From: JBBTRP01 sp038065125
GTDB taxonomy: Bacteria; Patescibacteriota; Patescibacteriia; JACQRZ01
Assembly: GCA_038065125.1 (NCBI GenBank)
Contig: JBBTRP010000052.1
Span: 1-26,140, forward strand
Direction of reading: 5' to 3'
Length of the DNA stretch: 26,140 nucleotides
Part shown: piece after piece, positions 1-10,900 of the stretch
Layout: each line of letters starts with the position of its first letter
How positions within the stretch are numbered: the stretch's first letter is position 1
The notes under the pieces: generated by a model
What the model was told of the DNA's origin: nothing
Databases searched by the model: none
Seen by the model: only the letters and a program-made list of their open reading frames with translations
Made by a program: the position numbers and the translations under genes

Positions 1-3000
1 AGGAGGTAGAGCGTCGGGGGTTTGGGGCTGCGGGGTAAAATGCTGCTTCATTCGCTGGAGTGTCAATCGCTGACGGAGAGCGGCCTCGGATGAACGGCCG
101 ACGGGGGAGGCGTCAAAGTAGCAGGAGTCGAGGATGCTTTGGAGTTGGGCCTCTGTCATGCCGGGGATGTTGTCGAATGCCGTGCTCAACGGTTGACCGA
201 AAGTGGTTGCTCTCAGCTCGGAAATGTTTCTTACAATTGGTCTTCCCGTCTGAGGATTCTCAATCAACACCGGCGGGGTTCCGCGCACGGCCGCGTCGTA
301 TTTGAGGAGATCCCAGAACATGGATACCTCATACTGCCGGCGGTCGTCTCCAAACGCGGGCGGCGATGAAATGTGATGATCGCGCGCCCACTGCATGAGT
401 TCGGCCCCCAAACGCTGGCGCGTTATTATCAATTCACCTCGTTCTACCTCGGGTAGGCGCGTAAAGTGGTTGGCGCGGCGAATCTGCGTTTCAAGATAAT
501 GCACGCCGTGCTCTCGTGCCTGATCATTGTCACCAAGAGAGTTACGGTAGTCCGCAACAGGATTGCCACCGTATGAAATATCTGCCATCGCAATCCGAAT
601 TGCCGCGCACTCGTCATCAGTCGCGTTCCGCTCGAGCACGCGTCGGATCTGGCCGTTGAGCCAGGTTATTTCTTCGGGCGAAAGTCTTTGTTCGGAATTC
701 TCCGGAACTGCCGGGGATGCTTGCGGAGCCGCTTGCTCTGCAACAACCGCCGGACCGCCTACCCCTCCCGACTCCCGCAGTGTTCGAACGAGAAGCTGGA
801 TATGCGCGGGACGGAGTGCGTTAAAACCGGTACTGCGTAAAAATACATTGAACTCGCGCATCATGTCCGGCACTCGAGACAGCTGGAGTGTCGCGTCAAG
901 ACCCCCGACAAAGCGGGGCGTTTCGACCAAGAACTCCTCCATGAGTCGTGCGAGTCCCTCGGGTGTTGCGACACCGATCGTCCCGATGCCATGCAACCGG
1001 AAAAGCTCCCCAGCAATCGCGCGCGGCGAGACGTGAATGTTCGCGTCCTCTGACTCCGGTGTCCGTGGACTGTCAGGTCCGCCCGGCCCCTGCTGATCCG
1101 GCCCACCGGGACCTCCGGGGGCTCCTCCGCCTCCTGCGGCCGGAGCGCCTGGAGCGGACGGAAACGTGTCTGGGGTAGGCCGCACGTTCCCCATTGGAAA
1201 TCGAGTCGTATCAAGATTAACTGCCTCGCGAACGCCGAACTGTCCAATATCTATTGGTGGAAGACGCGTTACTCCGGCAAAATCGCCTCGCACAGTCTGC
1301 CAATACGTAACATGAGGCGTGAGCGATGAGATGCCGCCTTTCAAGCGCGCAAGTTCGCAGCGGCGCGTTGCGATCCCGCGCTCATCAACGCGGATCTGCC
1401 GCCTCGCTTCGCGGATTTGTCTTTGAAGATTTGCCCGATGGCGACCGCGTGCTCCTTGGGCCTCTGTCTGCCACGCGAGTATATTTGCCTGACGGATATC
1501 GCGTTCACTCTCCCAGGTTGAAAGTTCCGTTTGAACCAAGTCCGCACGCGTGTTCGCCGCATTCAAGCGCGCCTCCCGTTCGCCAACGAACCGATCAAGA
1601 CGATTTTTCGCGTCTACGCAAATTTCTTTTCGCCGTTCAAAATACGGTGCCATTCTCGCGCGGCATGTCTCAAGCCCCGCGAGCGCGCGATTCAGTTCGC
1701 GCTGGGCAAGGTTATAGGCCCGGGTCTCCTCATTGCGCTCGCGCATGAGTTCTGCGCGTTCGGTTGGAGGAGTATCCGCTTCGCGCAGTCGCTCATCTAT
1801 TGCCTCAATTGCTTCTCGACGGCCGTCAACCTCTCCGCGGAACTCCTCAACGCGACTGCCGAGATCCTCGACATTCCTGCTGTGCCAATCGACGAGCGCG
1901 GAATTGAACCGCACACCCAACCAATCACCGATGTTGCGCAAACCCTCCCGCATGCCGCCAAACCATCGGCGAACCTGGTCGGAGAATCTGCCATAGGGCT
2001 GCCGCTCATTGCGCCAAAACGAGCGCGGTTCGCTATGAAGCGGTCCGGTGCGCACAACGTCACGATCCGCTCGCGGAGTACGCGGAGCAATCGGCGCTCC
2101 CGGAGGCGGAACCGGCGCAGCAGGAGGTGGTGGAGGTGGAGGTGGAATGTCCGGACGTCGTGGCGGCCCACCTGGCGGAGGAGGAGTGGGGGGCGTTGGT
2201 GGAGGGGGCGGCGTGCCGTCCGGACCTCTCGGGGGACCGCCCGCTGGCGGAGGGGGCGGAGGCGCTACGGGCGGAGGGGGCGCACTATCTGGTCCAACTG
2301 ATCCGGCTGCTCGGGGAACAAAGGGCACGCCTGGAAGTGGTGGTGCCGCCACTGCCGGTACGACTCCCGCCTCGAGCGCCTCTTGAATTGCTTGTGATAA
2401 ATTTTCGATGGTCTTCAAAAGCAACCCCCGCTCAAAATCAGACATCTGGGTTGAATCGAGGTCATTAAAATGAGCGTTGATGACCTCTAACGTCGCTCCA
2501 ACCGTGGAGTTGACCTTTCCACGGGTTCGTGTGACCAAAAGATTTTCCTGCCCCGGCGTCATTGTCGCCCGAATATTCTCTACGGCGCCGTGAAGACGAT
2601 TATATTGATCTTGAATTGACTCAACGGTCGGTGTTGGAGGCTGATTAAGTGTTGGTGTGGGTACTGGAGGCGCACTGGCCGGAACTGCAAAATCCCAATT
2701 GGGCGTTTGGATGCCATACTGCGCTGCAGTGGATCGTGCGGACGACAATTGTTGAACTTCTTGGGAAATGGTGAGGGTCTCCTCTGCGGTTAGATGCCCC
2801 TCGCTTTGAACTTGGGCGACGAAGTCATCCAACATCCTTTGAGTCGTGTGAAGGAGACTGTTCAAAGAAAGCGCTGCGTAGCGATAGACGGTATTCAGAT
2901 TGCCATGCGCGTCTTGCCTCTGCGCGTCGTCGGCTGCGCGAAGAACGGTGAGATGATCTTCAATTTCCAGAAATAGCTTTCCTGATCCTGCGAGATTCTT

Positions 3001-4440
3001 CGCTGAAAATATATCTTGGAGATGCTGAATAACTGAATTCGTTGCGCGCCATGCATCTACCGCATCTCTCAGTAACCGCTCTACGGTCACCTCGTCAATT
3101 GTATCGGGCCGCTCGACTGCTGGGCCGCCGGGCAATAGGCCTTCTTGCGAGTCGAAAATATTTTCTATTTCACTTGCGTTCGACGATAAATCAATGAGGC
3201 CTCGCTGAATTGACTCCACGCGATCGCCCCCATCCTCCGTTGAAAATTCAAGCTGCTTAATTGAAGATACGACCGTTTCACCGATCTCACGCGAAGATTC
3301 AAGAAGGTTTGCTGCGTTGATTTCCGCTACGAGCTCGGCCGGGGACTCGTCATGCGTACTGTTGTTCACAAGACCTTCGTGCTTGATTTCCAGGGTCGCG
3401 AGTCGTGCTGCCGTTTCAAAAAACTCCCTCTCAAAGTCGTGCGCTTCACTATTATGAGGGTATTCCGCGGAAAGTAAAACCCTGGCAACTTCGAGTTTCT
3501 GGACCACTTGCTCAAGTCGTGCATGGACATCGCGAACAAAATCGAGATTCGGCTCGACGCCTCCCTCGCTATCTATTTTGAACTGTTCATATGTAGCAAT
3601 CACGGTTGGTGTTTCGTCGAGCACAGCACGTACCTCTGCCTTATTTAAAAACTCACCCGGGGTAACTTGAAGCGCATCGAATAAGTTCATCACCAGCGCC
3701 CCTGCTCCTTTCATTTCGCTCATGCGATTACTGATCTCCCGAGCCTCATTTACACGCCTACTTGCTTCTTCGAGCGCGGCGATTTGTCTCCGTGCAGACT
3801 CAAGCCTAGCGGGAGAGGACGTCGCCATGCTCAAATCTTCATTCGCCTGATCAAACACCTCGCCAAACGTCTTGCCGCCCTCGGACGAAATTTGCTCCGC
3901 AGACAGACTATCTCGCATTCTCAATAGATTGTCTCGAGCGGAGGTAAGACTCTTAATATCTCTCTGCCGCGGAACCAGCTCGTCAAAAATTATCCTTTGC
4001 ATCTCCCTTCCGGCAGGTGACGCGTCGTCCGGCAAAGGTTCTCTTAATTTCTCAGTGAGTGTCGCCCACTTTTGCAATAAACCTTCCAAGTCGGCTTTTT
4101 TTACTCCCGGCTTTTCAAGTTCAGTTACGAGTGACTGAAATGTCACCGACAATTCGCCAAGGGCGGTTTCCCGCTCCGCCTTGACGCGATTGAATTCAAA
4201 AAGAAGCTCCGGCTGAAACTGCTCGACAAGCGTTCTCTTGTCGTCACCATATCGCCCGTAACCAAGCGACGCTTCTCCACTGATTTTTTGTTCAGCAAGT
4301 TGCTGTAATTCGGCGATCTGCGCCTTGAGTTCGTCTTTTGTTCCCTTTCTCGGCCGATTGGAAAAACCCCCCTCTCCTGATTCGGAGGGCGGGAGGTCAC
4401 CGTCTACGGGCGTTCCTGGTCCTGGTTTTTTCCGGGCCAT
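1..4440 (-). CDS. Giant helix-rich, proline-linked protein of unknown function, copy A (C-terminus outside window)
   Basis: I translated this frame from the ATG at 4438-4440 to base 1 and found no stop: 1480 codons, still open at the window edge. I do not recognise a family. Residues 1-700 are charged, Leu/Glu/Lys/Arg-rich and probably helical. Residues about 700-800 are an extreme Pro/Gly tract with runs up to eight prolines. Residues about 819-1222 match the C-terminal module of the giant protein at 4955-11359 (shared PHVTYW, REAVNL and PTPDTFP motifs). A further segment of at least 258 residues, absent from the other copy, follows. There is no signal peptide or membrane segment, so a cytoplasmic scaffold or filament-like role is possible, but this is inference. 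It starts 5 bp after the stop of a 56 aa gene and is probably co-transcribed from the promoter near 4945. No Shine-Dalgarno is visible. Confidence 0.85.
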   Translation of the reverse strand, partial: MARKKPGPGTPVDGDLPPSESGEGGFSNRPRKGTKDELKAQIAELQQLAEQKISGEASLGYGRYGDDKRTLVEQFQPELLFEFNRVKAERETALGELSVTFQSLVTELEKPGVKKADLEGLLQKWATLTEKLREPLPDDASPAGREMQRIIFDELVPRQRDIKSLTSARDNLLRMRDSLSAEQISSEGGKTFGEVFDQANEDLSMATSSPARLESARRQIAALEEASRRVNEAREISNRMSEMKGAGALVMNLFDALQVTPGEFLNKAEVRAVLDETPTVIATYEQFKIDSEGGVEPNLDFVRDVHARLEQVVQKLEVARVLLSAEYPHNSEAHDFEREFFETAARLATLEIKHEGLVNNSTHDESPAELVAEINAANLLESSREIGETVVSSIKQLEFSTEDGGDRVESIQRGLIDLSSNASEIENIFDSQEGLLPGGPAVERPDTIDEVTVERLLRDAVDAWRATNSVIQHLQDIFSAKNLAGSGKLFLEIEDHLTVLRAADDAQRQDAHGNLNTVYRYAALSLNSLLHTTQRMLDDFVAQVQSEGHLTAEETLTISQEVQQLSSARSTAAQYGIQTPNWDFAVPASAPPVPTPTLNQPPTPTVESIQDQYNRLHGAVENIRATMTPGQENLLVTRTRGKVNSTVGATLEVINAHFNDLDSTQMSDFERGLLLKTIENLSQAIQEALEAGVVPAVAAPPLPGVPFVPRAAGSVGPDSAPPPPVAPPPPPPAGGPPRGPDGTPPPPPTPPTPPPPGGPPRRPDIPPPPPPPPAAPVPPPGAPIAPRTPRADRDVVRTGPLHSEPRSFWRNERQPYGRFSDQVRRWFGGMREGLRNIGDWLGVRFNSALVDWHSRNVEDLGSRVEEFRGEVDGRREAIEAIDERLREADTPPTERAELMRERNEETRAYNLAQRELNRALAGLETCRARMAPYFERRKEICVDAKNRLDRFVGEREARLNAANTRADLVQTELSTWESERDIRQANILAWQTEAQGARGRHRANLQRQIREARRQIRVDERGIATRRCELARLKGGISSLTPHVTYWQTVRGDFAGVTRLPPIDIGQFGVREAVNLDTTRFPMGNVRPTPDTFPSAPGAPAAGGGGAPGGPGGPDQQGPGGPDSPRTPESEDANIHVSPRAIAGELFRLHGIGTIGVATPEGLARLMEEFLVETPRFVGGLDATLQLSRVPDMMREFNVFLRSTGFNALRPAHIQLLVRTLRESGGVGGPAVVAEQAAPQASPAVPENSEQRLSPEEITWLNGQIRRVLERNATDDECAAIRIAMADISYGGNPVADYRNSLGDNDQAREHGVHYLETQIRRANHFTRLPEVERGELIITRQRLGAELMQWARDHHISSPPAFGDDRRQYEVSMFWDLLKYDAAVRGTPPVLIENPQTGRPIVRNISELRATTFGQPLSTAFDNIPGMTEAQLQSILDSCYFDASPVGRSSEAALRQRLTLQRMKQHFTPQPQTPDALPP

Positions 4441-4445
4441 GGGCT

Positions 4446-4616
4446 TTATGTTCCAAAATTTGCAATCTTTTTCTTGAGTCCGACGAGGCGCGCTTGTTCT
4501 GCCGTATCAATAATTTCATTCAAACGCACATCATAGCGCTTGCTGACAATCGCGAGGGACTCGCGAAGTTCCCGGTTTAGTTTTTTTAAAAGCGCGACTT
4601 TCTCGTTCAGCGTCAT
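4446..4616 (-). CDS. Small coiled-coil-like protein (56 aa), partner of giant protein A
   Basis: This is a 56 aa ORF starting MTLNEKVALLKKLNRELRES and ending KIANFGT, with TAA at 4446-4448. It is basic and looks fully helical. Its ATG overlaps the TGA of the preceding 96 aa gene (ATGA), and its own stop lies 5 bp before the start of the giant gene, so it sits in a tight operon. It aligns without gaps to the small protein before the other giant gene (start at the internal Met at 11540), with about 15 of 51 identical positions, including the MT..EK.AL start, a central K.Y and L..KI near the end. The function is unknown. The conserved position directly before a giant coiled protein suggests a binding partner or assembly factor (inference). 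Confidence 0.75.
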   Translation of the reverse strand: MTLNEKVALLKKLNRELRESLAIVSKRYDVRLNEIIDTAEQARLVGLKKKIANFGT

Positions 4617-4903
4617 TCCGGTTTCTCTTCCTCGACAATTCCAAGCAGTGTCTTGGCGGCGTCTTCGAGTTTTGAAACAGCGTCTTCTTCTATCTCATGC
4701 AGGGCGGGATCGGTTTCTTGTATGTGTTTCTCTACTCCCGTGACGTCGGCCTGAAGCGCTGCAAGCTCGCCATCGATTTTTGTCCGCCGAGCGTCGCTTC
4801 TGGCTTTCATGTCCGCAAGGAAGCGATCATTCGCATCAATACTCGCCTGCTCATCTGGCGTCAACGCCTCATCGTCAGTCGGTTGTGTTGGCATACGTTC
4901 CAT
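4613..4903 (-). CDS. Acidic helical small protein (96 aa), unknown function
   Basis: This 96 aa ORF starts MERMPTQPTDDEALTPDEQA and ends GIVEEEKPE. It is strongly acidic, with Leu/Ala/Glu spacing that suggests one long coiled coil across residues 20-90, and has no signal peptide or membrane segment. A second ATG lies at codon 4. Its stop TGA overlaps the ATG of the next small gene, implying translational coupling. An extended -10 promoter lies about 30 bp upstream, so this is probably the first gene of the A-cassette transcript. I see no counterpart in front of the other giant gene. No Shine-Dalgarno is visible. I do not recognise a family. Confidence 0.7.
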   Translation of the reverse strand: MERMPTQPTDDEALTPDEQASIDANDRFLADMKARSDARRTKIDGELAALQADVTGVEKHIQETDPALHEIEEDAVSKLEDAAKTLLGIVEEEKPE

Positions 4904-4939
4904 AAGGGAAGGTTTTAGGGTATGGGTACTCTTGTCATT

Positions 4940-4950
4940 ATTATACCACA
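4940..4950 (-). promoter_or_regulatory. Extended -10 promoter for the A cassette
   Basis: The minus strand reads TGTGGTATAAT, a consensus -10 with a TG extension, in the first bases after the stop codon of the upstream giant gene (4955-4957). No good -35 is seen 17 bp upstream, as is common for extended -10 promoters. The predicted start of transcription is near 4933, giving a leader of about 30 nt before the 96 aa gene. The same 11-mer, with one base changed, recurs at 18589-18599. Confidence 0.65.
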
Positions 4951-4954
4951 GCTC

Positions 4955-7900
4955 CTACGCCGCCCTCGGCTCTTTTGCGGTGCGTAAGTCTCGCGTGAGC
5001 GTCCGGATGGTTCGCAGGTCAACGTGGTTGAAGTCGTGGTTATCGAGATACGTATTCAATGCTCTAACAAAATCAGGGAGTTCGGAAAGTCTAAAGTCTT
5101 GCTCCAGGGTGCCCGCAAAACGAGTTGGGTTCTCTGTGACAAATTGGTTCATGGCGCCAACCATCGCCTCCCGATTTGCAACGCCGATCTGGCTGCCCCA
5201 CTTGCGGAATAAAGCATCTGCAACATCGCGCGGGGTGATTCTGATGTTCTCATCATTCGTCTCAACTCCCGCTGGCCGAGCATCCGCTTCCGGCGTCACG
5301 GCCGGAGCTTCGGGGCTACCGCCTCCCCCGCCACCGCCTGCCGCAGGTCCGCCCATGCCGGGCGCGCGCGGGAACGTATCGGGCGTCGGGGTATTGCGAC
5401 CTAGCGCCGGTGCGCGATCGGTGTTGAGATTAACCGCTTCGCGCGCGCCCCACTGGCCGTGATTCACGGGGATCTCTCGCGTCACCGACGTAAGCTCGGG
5501 AATGACCTGATCGCGCCAGTAGGTGACGTGCGGCGCCAACGATTCTATATCATTACCGAGTCCCCGGAGCGTCTGTCTGCGCGTATTGATATCTCGTTCT
5601 ATCTCGCGAATCTGATGTTCCATCCCCCTAATCTCCCGCTGGGTCTGTCGGCGTTTTACCGGACGCTCGCTTTGCGCCTTAAAACGAAGTGCCTGAATCT
5701 CTGCTCTGAGTGAATCCCGATCGCCCTCCCAGTTTTTGAGCTCTCGATCTATTCCGGCAGAACGCTCCTTTGCATTTTCATACCTCGCGAAACGTCCACC
5801 AAGATCTCGCTCAAGTTGATTTTTTGCATCTGCGGCGATTTCCTTACGTCGATCAAAGTACGGTTTTGCTCGCGCTTGACGGGTTTCAAGAGTTCCAAGA
5901 TCCCGATTCAGTTGTCCTTGGAGTCGATTGATCTCTCGTGTTACGCGGTTCCAATCTCGGCGTTCTGCGGCAATCTCTCCCGGTGTGAGCTCATCGGGAT
6001 TGGTGGGCCCAAGACGCCGATTTAAATCGGTGACCTCCTCTCTCAGCGACGCAATGTCATCGCGATTCATATCAACGCGTGCGCCGATATCCTCGACGCC
6101 TCGCTCATGGATTGCAAGGAGTGCGGAGTTGTACCCCATGCCCACCCGATCGGCAAGTGTGCGTCCAAACCGCTGACCAATTCCGTGGAAAAAGCGTCGC
6201 GCACGATCTTCGAATGAATCTGCCCGTCCCGAGCGCTCCAGATTTCTGTCAATTCTCCTTTCCCAATTCCGATCCGCCCGCCCGATTGCACGTCCTGCCC
6301 TAGGTCCTGCCTGAATCACTGCTCGGCCAGTTGTGCCTGCGGCATTTACATATGCATCACGCACGGCACCAGCCGCTCGCCCTGCGCGCGCTCCAAGCGC
6401 CGCATCAGCAACCTCCTGTTGGAGACGAGCAACTTCTTGCGCGACTTCTTGAACTTCGCCTTGAAACCGGTTATAGGCCTCCGCAATCGCCGTAACATCA
6501 GGAGGCGATGCCCGGAGAAGATCTTCAATCGTATTGAATGTCTCGCCCGTCGTCTGAAAAAGCTCCCTCAATGGGGCCGTATCAATACCGAGAGGATGCA
6601 TGAGATCCCGAGTTCTTGGAAAAAGATCAACGTTTGCCGTCTCGATATTGCGCTGATACCCCGCTGCGGTCCGTATGAATCTTTGACGCAGTGCCTCGAT
6701 TGCTCGCTCTTCCGCTTCCGGGGAAAGAGGCTCTTGCAACCACTTGATGATCGCCTCGGCGTGAACCTTTGCATCCTCGGCGAACTGTCGTGCTTCAAGC
6801 GTATTACCTGTGATCTTTTGATCGATTTTTGCAGGTGCTCCATTTACAAAATCAATATGCCTTCCTACGGGCATTTCGATGGCATTTATTGCGCCCGGAT
6901 TCTCTGGACGCTTAATCGGTAAAAACACATTGACATCGCGAAGATAGTCTCTATCCGCAAGAGCGGTATCAATTTCCGGAATAAGAGTTTCAATTTCTGC
7001 TTTGAGTACCTCGGCTTGTATTCTTTCCGGATCGCCTGGTTCTCCCGACTCGGGTGCAGGCGGTGGCTCTGGGGGCGTAGTTCCTCCCGGACCTGGGGGG
7101 CCGTCCGAAGGAGGGGGTGGCGCACCACCACCTGGTCCTCCTGACGGAGCTGAGCCATCGGGCGCTCCGGGCCCTGCTCCGGGTGTTGGCGGCACCCCTC
7201 CCGCTGCCAGCGCGGCATTAAGTATTCTCACTTGCTCTTCAAGTAGCGCAATGCGTGCGGCATCCGACGTCTTTTCCATTTCCAAGTCGGCGGTTTTTTT
7301 CTGAGCTTCCACCGAGCCTTGATACGCACCGACAAGGTCTGCGAGATTTGATAAGGCGTCGATAAGGTTACCATATGCCTCGCCGATCCGCTCCGACATC
7401 TTGTCTGCTTCTTCGGGTGTCTTCACGCCGTCGATATCACTCATCAGATTTTTTACATCCCTTGCGAGCTGGGCCTTAAATCGCTCTCCGCGCTCCCTCA
7501 ATTCCGGTCGGACAGTAAGCCTTACCTCAAGGAGCGCATAACCGCTTTCAAGTCCCTGACGGTAGGTTTCAAGGCGTCCGGTCAGCTTGCTTTTTTCAGC
7601 ACTAATCAAAGGGTCTTCAGGTGTGACTGCCGCACCCTCCGGAGCTGGCGCGGTCGCGGAAGCTTTTTCCGCCTCCATTGCCGCTACAATCTCTTCAGCA
7701 GTCTTTGGGAAATCGGCAATAAGCTTATCGACTCCCACACCCAGGTCTGCGAGAGCCTTCCCGCGTTCTATATCAGTTTTCCCAGGTATGAGGCTCGCTT
7801 CATACCAAGACTGTAATAGATCAACGTCTTGAGCGAACTGTCTGTTCCTCGCATCAAACCAATCATTTTGTTCTGGTGAAAGTCTCTTTAGATCGATCGC

Positions 7901-10900
7901 ATGTACCAGCGTCTGAAGATCGCCTACTTTATAATTAATGAGGTTCTCGGCCGTTTGCTTCTGATTTTTGAACAGATCAACCGGTGCGCCTTCGATTGGT
8001 GGTTCGCTTGGGGGGGCTGACTCACCACTTCCACCAGTGCCCGCTGCTGACAATCCTGGCCCTGGTGGCTCGACTGGATCTGTACCAACATCATCTACTG
8101 GCGCTTCCGGAGCAGGTCCCTTTGTCGCTGTCGTAGAAGTATTCACCTCCGCATCCATTGCGGCAATAATCGCTTCTTGAGTGATTGGAAATGCATCGAT
8201 GAGTTCATCAACTGCACTTGACAGGGTGTTCAGTGCTGCCGTTTTCATGGCCTCATTGTTTTCCTCGATTCTGACCTTTATGTCTGAGTGGTCCACCAAA
8301 TCTTCAAATGCTCTCCGTAGTTTGTCAGCTTTAACTCCGAGGTCTCCATATTTTTTCGTCGCCCAGTCTCTCTGTTCTTCAGTAAGAGAAGTCCTGATCA
8401 GGTGATTCAGGTTATGCTCAAGGATGCTACGTTTGGTTTCTACGAGCTCTTTTGCTGATGCTTTCACACTCTCAATCGGATCGACTGCTTGCGGTTCACC
8501 GTCCTCCGTTCCCGATGTCGGCGCTTCGGGATCAGGAGCAGCTGTCTTTCCGGCATCTCCTGACGCATCCGGCGGGGTCAGCGCTTCCGCATGTGCTTTT
8601 TGCGCTTCGGCGATCTCGGTGTCAATAACGGCGTTGAGCGGCTGAATCCATGCCTCGTTCACTAATCTTAATGTTAATTGTGCATCAGAAAAATCACCCG
8701 CCGCGTGTTTTTTTTGCGCGGTCTCGATTAAATCGTAAATCTGGCTCAGGGCTTGTACTACAGTGGTTCCGCCTTCTGATTTGTCTTTATCGAGAACCAC
8801 AAGATCATCAAATTCACGAGGAATACGGCGGTTAAGAGCCTTGTACTCGCGTGTTGTCTTATTGATTTCCTCGAGCGTCGAGGTGCGCAGTTTTTCTTGG
8901 GCATCCTGTTCGACCTTATCGAGCGCTGCCGCCAGTACCGGTTCTATTGTTGATGGCAAGTTTTGTTCGAGGAGATACGCCGCATCAGCGAGGTCGTTGG
9001 CAAGACCCGCGATCGCTTTCAGCTTCTCGAGTGATGCGTACGCATCCTGAGCGCGTTGATTTAATTTTTGAGGATCTCCGCCGAAGGTGTCTCCCTTCAA
9101 GATCGCCTCTGCATTGTTAAGCGCATCTCGAATGCCGGAACATGCTATTTGAAAATGTTGAATGGCGCGCCCCTCATCTTCCGATAAATTATTTGCGCTT
9201 CCTCTGGATTCTTTTATCCCTTTGAGATATGCGTCGTCCGCATCTGTCGCGTGCTTGAGTACAAAACGCGCCGCATCAAGACTTTTCTGAATGTCCGGCG
9301 GGATTACCGCTGTCTCGGGTTTTGGCGCTGGTGCTTCGGGTGCCGGTGTGTCGTCCGCCGGCGGTTCGGTTGGCGGGCCTGCGTCTGGTTTGCCGCTTGA
9401 TCCGGATGCGACAGGTGCCTCGACAGCGGGAGTCGCACCACCGTCTTGAGGGAGCAACACATCCTCGAGGCGAGAGATTGTTTCAAAAAATTTCTCATGC
9501 CGATTATGAAAATCGCTGCCAGGAGCATTGTGTTCGTTGATAGTCGCTACAGCCAAGGAGGGGTCTCGATCTGTTTTGCCTCCCGAAAGAACTGCGCGAA
9601 GTGTGTCGCGCGCGTTGCGCACGGCATTGCGCATACCGATGAGCCTGTCCAGACTCAGATCAAGTTGGTAGCGAAGTACGCTTTTTAATGTTGGGTCACT
9701 CAATCGGTTGAGTTCTGTCAGCGCATGCGTAAACCGATCGTCCACTCCATCAACAGCTCCTATGAGGACGTCTGCGTCTTTTACTCCCTGCTCAAGACGA
9801 GTCCGCTCAGGTGCGCTTATTGTTTCAGCTCCCGATGCCCCCGGCGCCTCTGGTTCACCTGCGGATGGAACTTGGCCGGTCTCTGAGGAACTCCCTTCCA
9901 CCTGACCGTCGGCTCCGTCCGGTTCCGGTGCGGTACTTGTCGTTTCCCGTATGATAGAAGCCAATCGCCGCTCAAAGAGATCGAGTCTTCCGTTGATATG
10001 ATCAACGTTTCTTTGAATACCGTAGGTAAATGCCCCCTCCGCTTCCTCGGGCGTGGAAGTTGCTCTTTCGAGAGTATACTTTAAGCGCTCATGAATATTG
10101 GTAAGATTTGTTTGAAAATCTCCACACTCCTTCAGGACATTTGAGCGTAGGTCAACGATTCCCTTGCGATTTTCATCTGTCAGGCCCCCGAGCGCAAGTG
10201 CATCTCCCAGACGAACGTCAATCTCAATCTGCTTTTGTTGAAGCGCATCGCGTTCCACTTGGACACGAATCTCTGCCTCCGTCAAGAAACGTTCCCGCGC
10301 CTCGTTATCGCCCGGCCCCGATTTTGGCAGCTCACCGAATGGGGCGAGTTTTTGCGCGCTTTCTCTAATTCCAGAAAGAAAAGTATCGAACCCTTCGTCA
10401 AGCGTCCTTACTGCGACGTCAAAAATACCTGCCGCGCCCTTTTGTCGCATCTTTCGATTCAACTTGTCTTTCAATACTTCTTGAGCGATCGTATACTCAA
10501 CATCCAGCCCTTTCATTCTCCTCCCCAAGGAGTAGAGCAACGCATTTATAGCCTGAATCCCTGCGCTGTCATCCCGGCTCAACAAGGGCAGGAGCGCTCG
10601 GATCGCTGTTTCCAGTTCACGATATTTTGCGTTCGCTGCAGCAGAGCTTGCGGCAACTCGCGCCTCTGCATCGACAAGAATCTCCTCCTTGGTCCGCTCC
10701 TCTTCAGCCGGCGCACGACGACCAAACGCCGCGTCAATTCCCCGCTGGGCGAGTTGCCCAAGATGTGAGAGTGGTGCGCCCTTTGCTTCGTGAATAGAGG
10801 TTTCTGTTCCGGTTTCTTGCTCATCGCCACCTTCTACCGGAGCCTCGGTCTCCTTTCCCATCAACCACGACTTAAGACGCTTCAACGGGCTCTCGACCTC

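Noticed and set aside
1531..2386. Arg-rich and Gly-rich plus-strand ORFs opposite the giant gene A
   Set aside because: They are antisense readings of the polyproline codons of gene A, with extreme composition and no start signals.
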